The position numbers were made by a program, and so were the translations under genes. A stretch of 64,000 bases of DNA, taken from assembly GCA_903870245.1 (NCBI GenBank), contig CAIQCB010000057.1, positions 62,001 through 126,000 of the forward strand, in the 5' to 3' direction. Position 1 is the stretch's first letter; each line of letters begins with the position of its first letter. The stretch comes from an uncultured Methylocystaceae bacterium (GTDB lineage: Bacteria; Pseudomonadota; Alphaproteobacteria; Rhizobiales; Beijerinckiaceae). Below, piece by piece: positions 54,758 to 63,627 of this stretch. The notes beneath the pieces are model-generated. The model searched no databases, was not told where the DNA came from, and saw only the letters and a list, made by a program, of their open reading frames with translations.

Positions 54758-56068
54758 ATGTCCCTTAACCGGCCTGTCTCGCCGCTTTACCTCGTCAACG
54801 CGCGCCTCATCGATCCCGCAACCGGGATGGAGACGCCCGGCGGCCTATACGCCTGCGACGGCAAAATAGTCGATCTCGGCGCGTCTCTGACCCGCGACGC
54901 CGCGCCCCCGGACGCGCGCCTGATCGATTGCGCCGGGGCTGTTCTCGCCCCCGGCCTCATCGACATGCAGGCCTTTGTCGGCGAACCCGGCGCAGAGCAC
55001 CGTGAGACTATCGCGAGCGCGACCCTGGCTGCGGCGGTCGGCGGCGTCACCACCCTTGTAGCGACGCCTGCGACGGCGCCGGCGATCGACGATCCCGCCG
55101 TTGTCGATTTTGTCTTGCGCCGGGCCCGCGACACAGGTCGGGTGCGCGTGCTGCCGATGGCGGCGCTGACCAAGGGCCGCGAGGGACGCGAAATCGCCGA
55201 ATTCGGTTTGTTGCAGCAGGCGGGCGCCGTCGCCTTTTTCGATGGCGCTCGGCCGGTGAGGAATGCGCTGGTGATGCGCCGCGCCATGACTTATGCGCGC
55301 GATTTCGGCGCCCTGGTCATTCATTTTCCGCAAGACCCGGATCTGGCGTCGGGGGTCATGAACGAGGGCGAGCTGGCCCTGCGACTGGGGCTCTCCGGGG
55401 CGCCGCGCGAGGCCGAAGCGATCATGCTGGACCGCGATTTGCGTCTCGTCGCGCTAACCGGCGCGCGCTACCATGCCGCGTTGATCTCGACGACGCTCTC
55501 TCTGGAGGCCTTGCGTGCGGCGAAGGAGGCGGGACTGCCCGTCACCTGCGGCGTCTCGATCAATCATCTAACATTGAACGAAAACGACATTGGCGATTAT
55601 CGCAGCTTTCTCAAGTTGCAGCCGCCGCTGCGGCAGGAGCAGGAGCGTCAGGCGCTGGTGGCCGCGCTGGCCGAAGGTCTGATTGACGTGATCGTCTCCG
55701 ACCACGATCCGCAGGACGTCGAGACTAAACGACGGCCTTTCGCCGAGGCGGAATATGGCGCTGTAGGCGTTGAAACCATGCTGGCCGCCGGTTTGCGTTT
55801 GGTTCACGCCGGCGATGTCGCCTTGCCGCGTCTTCTCGCGGCGCTATCGTCGACGCCGGCGCGTATCCTCGGATTGGAGCAGGGGCGCCTGCAAAAAGGC
55901 GCGCCCGCCGACCTGATCGTCTTCGATCCCGACGCGCCTTTCGTCGTTGCGCCGGAAACGCTGCATTCGCGTTGTCGTAATACGCCCTTCGACGGCGCCT
56001 TGTTGCAGGGCGAGGTCCGTCTCACTGTGGTCGGCGGCGACATTGCGCATGAGAGCGCCGCAGTCTGA
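54758..56068 (+). CDS. pyrC: Dihydroorotase-like protein, probably non-catalytic
   Basis: From the ATG at 54758 the protein is 436 residues with a class I dihydroorotase fold ([17 protein letters not shown] through [15 protein letters not shown]). The metal-binding H-x-H-x-R of active enzymes is replaced by [10 protein letters not shown], losing both His and the Arg. Other ligands are only partly kept ([21 protein letters not shown]). This degenerate form is frequent in Alphaproteobacteria beside pyrB and resembles the inactive subunit PyrX/PyrC' that stabilises aspartate transcarbamoylase. Here pyrB is not adjacent in the window. A catalytic dihydroorotase should be encoded elsewhere. Confidence 0.85.
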   Translation: MSLNRPVSPLYLVNARLIDPATGMETPGGLYACDGKIVDLGASLTRDAAPPDARLIDCAGAVLAPGLIDMQAFVGEPGAEHRETIASATLAAAVGGVTTLVATPATAPAIDDPAVVDFVLRRARDTGRVRVLPMAALTKGREGREIAEFGLLQQAGAVAFFDGARPVRNALVMRRAMTYARDFGALVIHFPQDPDLASGVMNEGELALRLGLSGAPREAEAIMLDRDLRLVALTGARYHAALISTTLSLEALRAAKEAGLPVTCGVSINHLTLNENDIGDYRSFLKLQPPLRQEQERQALVAALAEGLIDVIVSDHDPQDVETKRRPFAEAEYGAVGVETMLAAGLRLVHAGDVALPRLLAALSSTPARILGLEQGRLQKGAPADLIVFDPDAPFVVAPETLHSRCRNTPFDGALLQGEVRLTVVGGDIAHESAAV

Positions 56069-56129
56069 TCACGAGACCATTTTAACCACGCGCGTTGCGC
56101 GCATCTCAGATGCCGGAGCAAGGTTTGTC

Positions 56130-57734
56130 ATGACCACCGCCGCCGAAGCCTTTCACCACGACATCGCTGATCGTCATGACAAGGTTTTGATTGTCGATTT
56201 CGGCTCGCAGGTCACGCAACTGATTGCGCGTCGCGTGCGCGAGGCCGGCGTTTATTGTGAGATCGCGCCGTTTCAGAGCGCCGAACGCGCCTTCGCCGAG
56301 GTTCGTCCTAAAGCGGTGATCCTGTCGGGCGGACCCTGTTCGGTCACGGAGGACGGTTCGCCGCGCGCGCCGCAGGCGATTTTCGACTCGGGCGTGCCTG
56401 TGCTCGGCATCTGCTATGGCGAGCAGACGATGGCGACGCAACTCGGCGGCAAGGTCGAGGCCGGACATCATCGCGAATTTGGCCGCGCCGAAGTGGTGGC
56501 GCTGGAATCAAGCCCGCTCTTTGAGGGAGTCTGGCAAAAAGGCCAAAGCTATCCCGTCTGGATGAGCCATGGCGACCGGGTAACGCAATTGCCCGAAGGT
56601 TTTCGCGCTATCGCCGTCTCAGAAAATGCGCCAATGGCGGCGATCGCCAATGAGCTGCGTCGTTATTACGGCGTTCAGTTTCATCTTGAAGTCGCGCATA
56701 CGCCAGATGGCGCGAAACTGTTGTCAAATTTCGTGCATAAGGTCGCCGGCCTCAAATCCGACTGGACCATGGCGGCCTTCAGGCAGGAGTCGATCGCGGC
56801 CATCCGTCATCAGGTCGGCGATGGTCGCGTATTGTGCGGCTTGTCGGGGGGCGTCGATAGCGCGGTCGCCGCTGTGTTGATCCATGAGGCGATCGGCGAC
56901 CGGCTGACCTGCGTCTTTGTTGACCATGGCCTGTTACGGCTGGGCGAGGCTGAAGAGGTCGTGCGGCTGTTTCGCGATCATTATAATATTCCGCTCCATC
57001 ATGTGGCGGCGGAAAACAAATTTCTCGACGCGCTTGAAGGGGTCGACGATCCCGAGGTCAAGCGCAAGACGATTGGCCGCCTGTTCATCGAAACCTTCGA
57101 AGCAGAAGCTAAAAAAATTGCGCAGGACGGTCGAGGCGCGCCGCAATTTCTGGCGCAGGGCACACTCTATCCAGACGTGATCGAAAGCGTCTCCTTCACC
57201 GGCGGCCCATCGGTGACGATCAAATCGCATCACAATGTGGGCGGCTTGCCCGAACGCATGAACATGGCGCTGGTGGAGCCGCTGCGGGAATTGTTCAAGG
57301 ACGAGGTGCGCGCGCTGGGACGCGAACTCGGTCTGCCGGAGGCTTTCGTCGGGAGACATCCGTTTCCGGGACCCGGGCTGGCGATCCGCTGCCCTGGCGT
57401 CATCACCCGCGAGAAGCTTGACATTTTACGCAAGGCCGACGCCGTTTATCTCGACGAAATTCGCAAAGCCGGACTTTACGATGAGATCTGGCAGGCGTTC
57501 GCAGCGCTCTTGCCAGTGCGCAGCGTTGGCGTGATGGGCGATGGTCGCACCTACGATTACGTTCTGGCGCTGCGGGCGGTGACAAGCAGCGACGGCATGA
57601 CCGCCGATTTTTATCCTTTCGACATGACATTTCTTGGCCGGGCTGCGACGCGCATCATCAACGAGGTGCGCGGCGTCAACCGAGTGGTTTACGATGTGAC
57701 CTCCAAACCCCCGGGAACGATCGAGTGGGAATAA
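56130..57734 (+). CDS. guaA: GMP synthase (glutamine-hydrolysing)
   Basis: From the ATG at 56130 the enzyme is 534 residues. The class I glutamine amidotransferase domain has the nucleophile in GICYGEQ and the His/Glu of the triad in [13 protein letters not shown]. The usual sequence is FHPEV, so the Pro between His and Glu is Leu here. The ATP-pyrophosphatase domain follows ([17 protein letters not shown]-loop SGGVDS), then the dimerisation domain ending PPGTIEWE. It makes GMP from XMP. The 3' end of the gene is a known integration site for mobile elements, and an integrase remnant follows about 300 bases downstream. Confidence 0.96.
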   Translation: MTTAAEAFHHDIADRHDKVLIVDFGSQVTQLIARRVREAGVYCEIAPFQSAERAFAEVRPKAVILSGGPCSVTEDGSPRAPQAIFDSGVPVLGICYGEQTMATQLGGKVEAGHHREFGRAEVVALESSPLFEGVWQKGQSYPVWMSHGDRVTQLPEGFRAIAVSENAPMAAIANELRRYYGVQFHLEVAHTPDGAKLLSNFVHKVAGLKSDWTMAAFRQESIAAIRHQVGDGRVLCGLSGGVDSAVAAVLIHEAIGDRLTCVFVDHGLLRLGEAEEVVRLFRDHYNIPLHHVAAENKFLDALEGVDDPEVKRKTIGRLFIETFEAEAKKIAQDGRGAPQFLAQGTLYPDVIESVSFTGGPSVTIKSHHNVGGLPERMNMALVEPLRELFKDEVRALGRELGLPEAFVGRHPFPGPGLAIRCPGVITREKLDILRKADAVYLDEIRKAGLYDEIWQAFAALLPVRSVGVMGDGRTYDYVLALRAVTSSDGMTADFYPFDMTFLGRAATRIINEVRGVNRVVYDVTSKPPGTIEWE

Positions 57735-58028
57735 TTTTTGCCCATCCGAGGGTATCCGCAACTACGCTGCCGTGCGACGCAACTACCTGAAAAAAATAAA
57801 AAATCCTGACGATACCTATCGGGGGCTATCGGTGGGCATGAATCGCGTCTGGCGGCCTCGCTGACGGACCTCGCCCCCATTGATCAACCAGAAAATCGAA
57901 AGTACCGTCACGGCAAATGAGGCTCGTGACGGTACTTTTTTTTGATCTAGCGCACTGAATAGTAATTCTTTTCACCGCCACGAGCCTCCGAAAACCGCGT
58001 GACGGTACTTTTCGCGAGGTGGCTCAGC
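57735..58028. other. Repeat-rich attachment region between guaA and integrase
   Basis: The stretch contains AAAGTACCGTCACG (57899-57912) and its exact complement CGTGACGGTACTTT (57925-57938), followed by a run of T. A second copy of CGTGACGGTACTTTT lies at 57998-58012. GAGGCTCGTG (57919-57928) recurs inverted as CACGAGCCTC (57979-57988). Such repeats next to a tyrosine integrase and the end of guaA suit an att site with integrase and excisionase binding sites. The first hairpin could also end guaA transcription. Confidence 0.65.
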
Positions 58029-58849
58029 ATGTTGACCGATGCAGCGCTCAAGGCTTTGAAACCTAGAGAGAAAATGTTCAAGGTGACCGACCGTGACGGC
58101 ATGTATGTGCGCGTGGCACCGTCTGGCGCCATCTCCTTCAGGCTCGACTACCGGCTGAACGGCAGGCGGGAGACCGTCTATCTCGGCAAGTACGCCCGAG
58201 ACGGGATCTCGCTCGCCCGGGCTCGCGAACTATGCCTGGACGCGCGCCGGGCGATCGCAGAGGGGCGTTCCCCCGCTATCGAGAAGCAGCGGGAAAAGCG
58301 CCGGATCAAGGAAGCCAAGAGTTTCGCCGAGTTCGGGGAGAAGTGGCTGGTCAACGCGCCAATGGCTGACAGCACGCGCGCGATGCGCCGCTCGATCTTT
58401 GAGCGAGAGCTTATGCCAGTCTGGCGGAACCGTTTGCTGACCGAGATCACGCCCGATGACCTTCGCGCCCATTGCGCGAAGATCGTGGAACGGGGCGCAC
58501 CGGCGACGGCGATCCATGTGCGGGATATCCTGAAGCAGATCTACGGCTTCGCCATTCTCCACGGCGAGAAGGTCGCAAACCCGGCCGATGACGTCGGTCC
58601 AGCCTCGATCGCCACCTTCACACCCAAAGACCGTGCGCTCTCGGCGACCGAGATCCGCATCATGCTCAAGCAGCTCGAGCATGTTGCCACGCTGCCAACG
58701 ATCCGCCTCGGCATGAAGCTCTACCTCTTGACCATGGTCCGTAAGAGCGAGCTGCAGGACGCCGTTTGGGACGAAGTCGATTTCGACAATGCCGTCTGGA
58801 CGATCCCGAAGGAGCGTATGAAGCGATCGAAGCCGCACAACGTCTATCC
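58029..58849 (+). pseudogene. Truncated tyrosine integrase (guaA-site, P4/IntG type)
   Basis: From an ATG at 58029 the frame encodes the N-terminal DUF4102 domain (LTDAALKALKPREKMFKVTD, then RDGMYVRV), the core-binding domain, and the start of the catalytic domain including the first Arg (LLTMVRKSELQDAVWDEVDF). Similarity stops at KRSKPHNVY near 58849, where the sequence switches to antisense relaxase. The open frame runs on by chance to 58919. The downstream His-x-x-Arg and the nucleophilic Tyr are missing, so it cannot recombine. Position and type match integrases of elements at the guaA 3' end, such as IntG of tripartite ICEs in Mesorhizobium. Confidence 0.8.
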
Positions 58850-59738
58850 ACTGGCCGGGGCCGAGCGGCGCGGCGAGCCCAAGCTTTTCGAGCTTGCGCG
58901 CGCGAGCGATCAGCGTTGAGCGTTCGACATCGTTCTTCTGACCGGCGTTCGGCCGAAGGTCTATGAGACCGTCCTGCTTCCCCGCTTCCCGCGCCAGCGC
59001 CCGATCAAGCGGCGTCCAGCGGTCTGAGTCGACCTGCCGCTCCAGCGATTGGCGAATCTCATGCTCGCTGCGGGGCCCGAGCTCCAGGGTGACAAGCTGC
59101 TCGGCGCGGGCGCGGAGGCCTCGGCTGATATAGTCGCGGCTGATAACGAGATCGCCGCCGTCATCAACCCGGCCCCGCACCAGGACATGGATGTGGGGAT
59201 GCTCAGTGTTCCAATGGTCGATCGCCGCCCAATCGAGTCTGGTCCCGAGATCGCGCGCCATCTCGCCCATGAGGTCACGGGTGAAGGCGCGAAGGTCGGA
59301 AAGCTCTCCGGCGTCGTCGGGCGAGACGATGCATCGAAAATGATGTCGGTCGCCCCGGCAGCGATCGGCGAAGTCTCGCGCATCCATCTGGTCGCTGTTG
59401 GGATCAAACATTCTTCCGGGCGCGCCGTCGCGGGTGACGCCGTCGCGTTGCAGATAGCAAAGATGCGCGGTAAGCGGCGCCGATCTCGGACCGTGTCGCA
59501 CGACGCGCGCCTTGATCACAACGCCGCGCGAATGGGAGGTCAGGCCGCGCAGCGCCGAGAGACTTGCCGCCCGGCCGCGGCCGAATGCGCCACGCCCCTT
59601 TCCGCGCGCGTCCGACCGATGCAGACCGCCCGCCTTCTGCATGGTGGCCAGCACGCGCGACACGAAGCTCTTCGCTCTTCCCGGCTTCGTCGAGCGGAGG
59701 CGGCCGGGCCGAACGCGAATGTCGTCGTCACCCGACAT
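58850..59738 (-). pseudogene. Truncated conjugative relaxase (RlxS/DUF3363 type)
   Basis: From the ATG at 59738 the reverse strand encodes MSGDDDIRVRPGRLRST, then the relaxase core. The histidine motif is in IDHWNTEHPHIHVLVRG, and further conserved segments are LVISRDYISRGLRARA and RKLEKLGLAAPLGPGQW. This is the relaxase family (VirD2-like with DUF3363) carried by ICEs of Rhizobiales. Similarity ends at GPGQW near 58850, exactly where the convergent integrase also ends; the frame then runs on antisense through the integrase to 58230. It should have about 600-700 residues, so the C-terminal half is gone. An alternative start is at 59777. Confidence 0.8.
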
Positions 59739-59894
59739 GGCAAAGCGCAGACGAGGTGGAAATAGGCGCGTTGTCACAGAGGCTTGCTGCGAGCGAAAGG
59801 CTGCGCATCAAAATCGCAGCCTGTGTGAATGCATTGAAGGGGAACGACAAACGGACCGCCGGACAAGGCCGCAGGCTGCCCCTTTTATCCTGCC

Positions 59895-60600
59895 TTAGCT
59901 CGGTCGCTTTCGCTCCCTCGGCGGGACTCGCGCACAAAGGTGCGAGGACATGCGCCAATATGCGAAAATAGCAGATTGCTGGCATCGGGATGCTCCTGAA
60001 TGCCGGCGAACGGCGAAAAGGCCGGAGGCGCGCGAAAGAGCAGCAGACGACGAAGCGTTGGAGTCGCTGGCTGCGTGCAAAGCTACAGCAAATAATCTGA
60101 CGTCTGGCCGCGCCGGAATGAGAGAGCGAATTATCGATCCTTCGGCTCCGACAGCGGCATCGGCGCTGTGTCTCGGCGGCAGACCGTCGTGCTTTTCTGG
60201 TGCGGTGATCGCGACAAAGATTGACGAGGAAACGTTGCCAGAGGAGGCGGAATAAGGGGCTGCGGAAATTCCGCCGAGTGAAAGTGCGGACGCAATCCGT
60301 CGGACATATTCCGTCGTTTCGGCCGGCAAGGAGCGACCGTGAAGGTAGTCCTCGTAGCGCCCTGGGCCGGCGTTATACGCCGCCAGAAAGCCGACGTCGC
60401 CATATTGGTCGAGCAACTCGCGAAGGTAAGCGGCTCCGGCCTGAATATTGTCGTGAGGATCGAAAGGGTCGGCGCTAAGACCGTAGCGCGTCCGCAATTC
60501 AGCGTAGGTCGCGGGCATGAGCTGCATGAGGCCGATCGCGCCTTTGCTGGAGACGGATTTTGCTTCTCCATTGCTTTCGGCGCGGATATCTGATCGCGCG
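59895..60600 (-). pseudogene. Truncated conjugation-associated lytic transglycosylase
   Basis: The reverse strand encodes an SLT domain: AESNGEAKSVSSKGAIGLMQ with the catalytic Glu in ESNG, LMPATYAELRTRYGL, DPHDNIQAGAAYLREL and AAYNAGPGRYEDYL. Such enzymes open peptidoglycan for conjugation machinery. The signal peptide and first helix are missing: an in-frame stop lies about ten codons before AESNG, and the only Met start (60527) is after the catalytic Glu. A tail of low family likeness follows to 59895. It is probably a remnant of the same ICE as the relaxase. A frameshift or assembly error near 60,600 is an alternative. Confidence 0.7.
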
Positions 60601-60741
60601 ACAGCGCGTCATTGCGCGCGTTATCGTGGAAGAAGAAAAAGCGAACAGTCAGTGCACACGAACTGCACACGTGGCGACTCAAATATATGAAATATTATAC
60701 TTTTTTCTCCAATCCATCATCGCCGTCCAAGACCCGCTGCG

Positions 60742-62178
60742 CTACACGGGAGGCGTTGTACGCTTACCTCTGACTTCCAGCACGCCTTTGCGCCATAGCC
60801 AGTGAGCGACTGACCAGCAAATATCCTCGGGGAATGATTGCCGCCACTCGATAATTATTGCGGCCAGCGAGCGGCTAAACGTCGTGGACTGAAGCAACGG
60901 CGCGATCGCCACAGGTCCCAGATATGCTATGGGCGCGCGCCACTCTGGCAGTCTCAATCCCAAGCGTTGGACAACGAGGTCGCCTTCGATCACCGCTGCC
61001 TCCTCAAACCTAGCCGACGACGCCAACTCGATGATCCCGTCTGTCCGAAGGGCGGCAACCGGTGACAAATGTTCGCCAGGTTCTGGTTCGTGTGAGGCCG
61101 ACCGCTCTTTCCAAAACTGACTGGAAAAATGGGATGCAACCTTATTATAAAGACTTGCCGACTTCCGAATATGGGCGCCCAACCGCTCGCGCTGCCGGTC
61201 ATCGTAGAAGTTGATGGCCATCGAGGAGGATTGAGGCTTACGCAGCATTGTGTTAGCGATCACGGCGGCCTGTAGCGCAGAAGCAATAGCAACCGGCACC
61301 CCTTGAGATGACAGGGGATCAAGCTTAAGGCTGGCGTCCCCGACGCGCAAATAGCCTAGTTCGGCATGTGTCTCGGCCGCGCGGCAGGTCGCATCACATA
61401 TACGAATCTCATTTAGGCGCGCATCAACAAGTACCGAACCGATTAGTCGTGATCGTCCAAGAATTTCAAGATATGTGCTATGTATTGCCGAGCGATCGCA
61501 ACGCGACAGACGCTTCGGTTCGATAAAGGCGATGGCGATCAGTTCCCTTGGCCCCACGGGCGCACACCAGAGCCATTCATTCTCGCACGCTTCGAGTATT
61601 GCGCGTTGAGGCTCGCGACTGAGATTGTCCCAGCGTGCGAACACCGCCAATGTAGTCGGACCGCGACGGCTTGGCGCTCCAGGTAACAGACGCCCCCCCG
61701 ACGCATCAACAATGATATGGCTTGAAACGACCGTTTGCTGGTTTGCGCCGAACTTTATTGGCGTGCGCCAACCGCCGTTCTCGTCGCGCACCGGTCGAGA
61801 TGCGCGCGCGCCCTCAATTGTATGGACGCCCGCAAGCGCTGCCGCTTCAAGTAGTATTGCGTCAAATCTTGCGCGCTCGACATAGAGGCCAGTTTGCTCC
61901 CTCTCTTCACTTAGCGTCGAAGCCCTATCATGTGGCCAAACCACGATGGGCGCGCGAGCCGGGATGAACTGCGCGCCGGCGATCCGCTCAGTTACGCCTA
62001 TTGCATCAAGTAGGGGCCAGATGATTGCGGGTAATGATGCGTCGACGCGATGTCGCGGAAAAACGGTCGCCTCCGCCAACAGAACGCTGTGACCCATGCC
62101 CGCCAGACGATTAGCGATCGTCGCGCCTGCGGGACCGCCGCCAATGACGAAAATATCAGTTTGGAGGAAGGACGTCAC
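60742..62178 (-). CDS. FAD-dependent oxidoreductase, LodB/QhpG-like maturation enzyme
   Basis: This 478-residue flavoprotein has an N-terminal FAD-binding motif (FVIGGGPAGATIANRLAGMG) and a second motif (YLRVGDASLKLDPLSSQGVP) near residue 280, the GD-type motif of halogenase and hydroxylase-like proteins. It lacks the tryptophan-halogenase WxWxIP. Its closest functional models are LodB, needed to form the tryptophan-derived cofactor of lysine epsilon-oxidase LodA, and QhpG of quinohaemoprotein amine dehydrogenase. The order LodA-like, radical SAM, FAD enzyme on one strand supports this role. It overlaps the radical-SAM gene by 23 bases. Identity as LodB-like is inference from context plus fold. 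Confidence 0.8.
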   Translation of the reverse strand: MTSFLQTDIFVIGGGPAGATIANRLAGMGHSVLLAEATVFPRHRVDASLPAIIWPLLDAIGVTERIAGAQFIPARAPIVVWPHDRASTLSEEREQTGLYVERARFDAILLEAAALAGVHTIEGARASRPVRDENGGWRTPIKFGANQQTVVSSHIIVDASGGRLLPGAPSRRGPTTLAVFARWDNLSREPQRAILEACENEWLWCAPVGPRELIAIAFIEPKRLSRCDRSAIHSTYLEILGRSRLIGSVLVDARLNEIRICDATCRAAETHAELGYLRVGDASLKLDPLSSQGVPVAIASALQAAVIANTMLRKPQSSSMAINFYDDRQRERLGAHIRKSASLYNKVASHFSSQFWKERSASHEPEPGEHLSPVAALRTDGIIELASSARFEEAAVIEGDLVVQRLGLRLPEWRAPIAYLGPVAIAPLLQSTTFSRSLAAIIIEWRQSFPEDICWSVAHWLWRKGVLEVRGKRTTPPV

Positions 62179-63559
62179 GCCTTGCCTCCGACGCTACTTC
62201 AACGCCAAGGATGCTCGCGAGCTGGTGTGGGCGTTCGGAAGCGAGCCTTACATAAACGCCAAGGCAATGATCCAACCAACCACGAATATAGTCGCAGAAT
62301 AGACGGCCGCGGTTGATGACGTCGTAATGACAGCCGCCCCCACAAAGATGACGTGCCCAACAGCTCTTGCAAGGCTCCTGGAATTGCACATTGCGCCGGG
62401 CCAACCAGTCTGCCTGCGAATTCTGATTCAATCCGACATCGATGTCGCCCATGCGTGCATCGTCATCATTGACGAAGCGATGACAAGCGTAAAGACCGCC
62501 ATCAGTGGAAACGCCAAGATAACTGCCGCCGGCCCCGCAGGGATATTCGTCACGGGACCCTTTGTGAATGCGCGCTAGGGTTTCAATTAAATTGGCGAAT
62601 GGAAGCGTTTTGCCCTCGGCAAGCAGGGCTTCGAACCGCTCGCTGCAGGCGATCATTTGTGCGAGCATCAGATCAAGCTCTTTAGTGTCGAGCGAACAGC
62701 TCCCGCTTGGGGAGGCGATGACCGGCGCGAATTGAATTCTGTCGAAGCCGAGATCAGCAAGGCCAGTCAAAATTTCTGGCAATTCAAGATTGTTCGGCGT
62801 AACGCTCACCCGCGCGGCTATATGGCAGCGTCGCTGTCGTCGTTCCACTAAATGACGCAGGCGTCCAATAACCCGCTCATAGGTACCGTGTCCGCCTCGA
62901 TCCGGTCGCGCTTTGTCATGCGTAGCGCCAATTCCGTCGATGCTGACAGTTACCGCGAAGCGATATTCGTCAAGAAAATCCGCGTCATCTTCAGTGAGCA
63001 GGGTGGCGTTGGTGGTAAGCGAGAAGTCGACAGTAACGCCTTTTGACGCAGCATAACCTGCGGCAAATTTCGTCGCTTCGCGCAACCCGGAACGATTGGT
63101 CAAGGGTTCGCCACCCATAAAGATCAGCCGCACGTGTTCGCCTGTCGCCGCGTCATCAATGAGCGATTTCACGGCGCGTAGCGCCACATCGAGCGACATC
63201 GATTTGTCAGCGCCGCCGAAATTACCGCCTTCGGCATAGCAATATGCGCAAACCAGATTGCATTTCGCCGCAATGGTGAGCGAAAATGAACGCACTGGGA
63301 CGGAACTCGGAATCGAACCGCCTAAATTTTCCGGGGCCGCTACGCCGACGGCAGTCATTAGCATCCGCAGACGCGCTTCGTCTCCGACGGCCATCGCTTC
63401 TCTCAGCGGGTCGAGCAGGCCCTCATCCGGCGCGTATAGCCGGCCGCTCTCAACCGTGAGCATCGCCCAGCGCCCGCCGGCATTGAAGATATGCGCGGCC
63501 GCGTCAGCTGGCTGCGCAGCGCTCGCTTGCAGGACGTAATCCTCCACGATGAACTCCAA
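62156..63559 (-). CDS. Radical SAM/SPASM peptide maturase (QhpD/PeaB-like)
   Basis: This 467-residue enzyme has the radical-SAM motif C100-NLV-C104-AY-C107, a GGEPL segment (FMGGEPLTNRS), and a C-terminal SPASM domain with auxiliary-cluster cysteines (PCGAGGSYLGVSTDGGLYAC, then CKSCWARHLCGGGCH and FCDYIRGW). The CHRFVN string after the SPASM start recalls QhpD, which makes thioether cross-links in the gamma subunit of quinohaemoprotein amine dehydrogenase. The N-terminal 95 residues could be a peptide-binding domain. It lies between the LodA-like oxidase and the FAD enzyme, so its likely substrate is the oxidase or a small companion peptide. Confidence 0.85.
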   Translation of the reverse strand: MEFIVEDYVLQASAAQPADAAAHIFNAGGRWAMLTVESGRLYAPDEGLLDPLREAMAVGDEARLRMLMTAVGVAAPENLGGSIPSSVPVRSFSLTIAAKCNLVCAYCYAEGGNFGGADKSMSLDVALRAVKSLIDDAATGEHVRLIFMGGEPLTNRSGLREATKFAAGYAASKGVTVDFSLTTNATLLTEDDADFLDEYRFAVTVSIDGIGATHDKARPDRGGHGTYERVIGRLRHLVERRQRRCHIAARVSVTPNNLELPEILTGLADLGFDRIQFAPVIASPSGSCSLDTKELDLMLAQMIACSERFEALLAEGKTLPFANLIETLARIHKGSRDEYPCGAGGSYLGVSTDGGLYACHRFVNDDDARMGDIDVGLNQNSQADWLARRNVQFQEPCKSCWARHLCGGGCHYDVINRGRLFCDYIRGWLDHCLGVYVRLASERPHQLASILGVEVASEARRDVLPPN

Positions 63560-63627
63560 TCATGCGGCTATGACCGCGTTTGAATGGATAGCGCGCGCAA
63601 TTTATCGCCGAGCGCGGGCGCCACCGA

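Noticed and set aside
58230-58849. Continuation of the relaxase frame across the integrase
   Set aside because: Relaxase similarity ends at GPGQW; the rest is the complement of the integrase gene and is open by chance.
59049-59765. 238-codon forward frame
   Set aside because: It is antisense to the relaxase remnant, which has clear family motifs.
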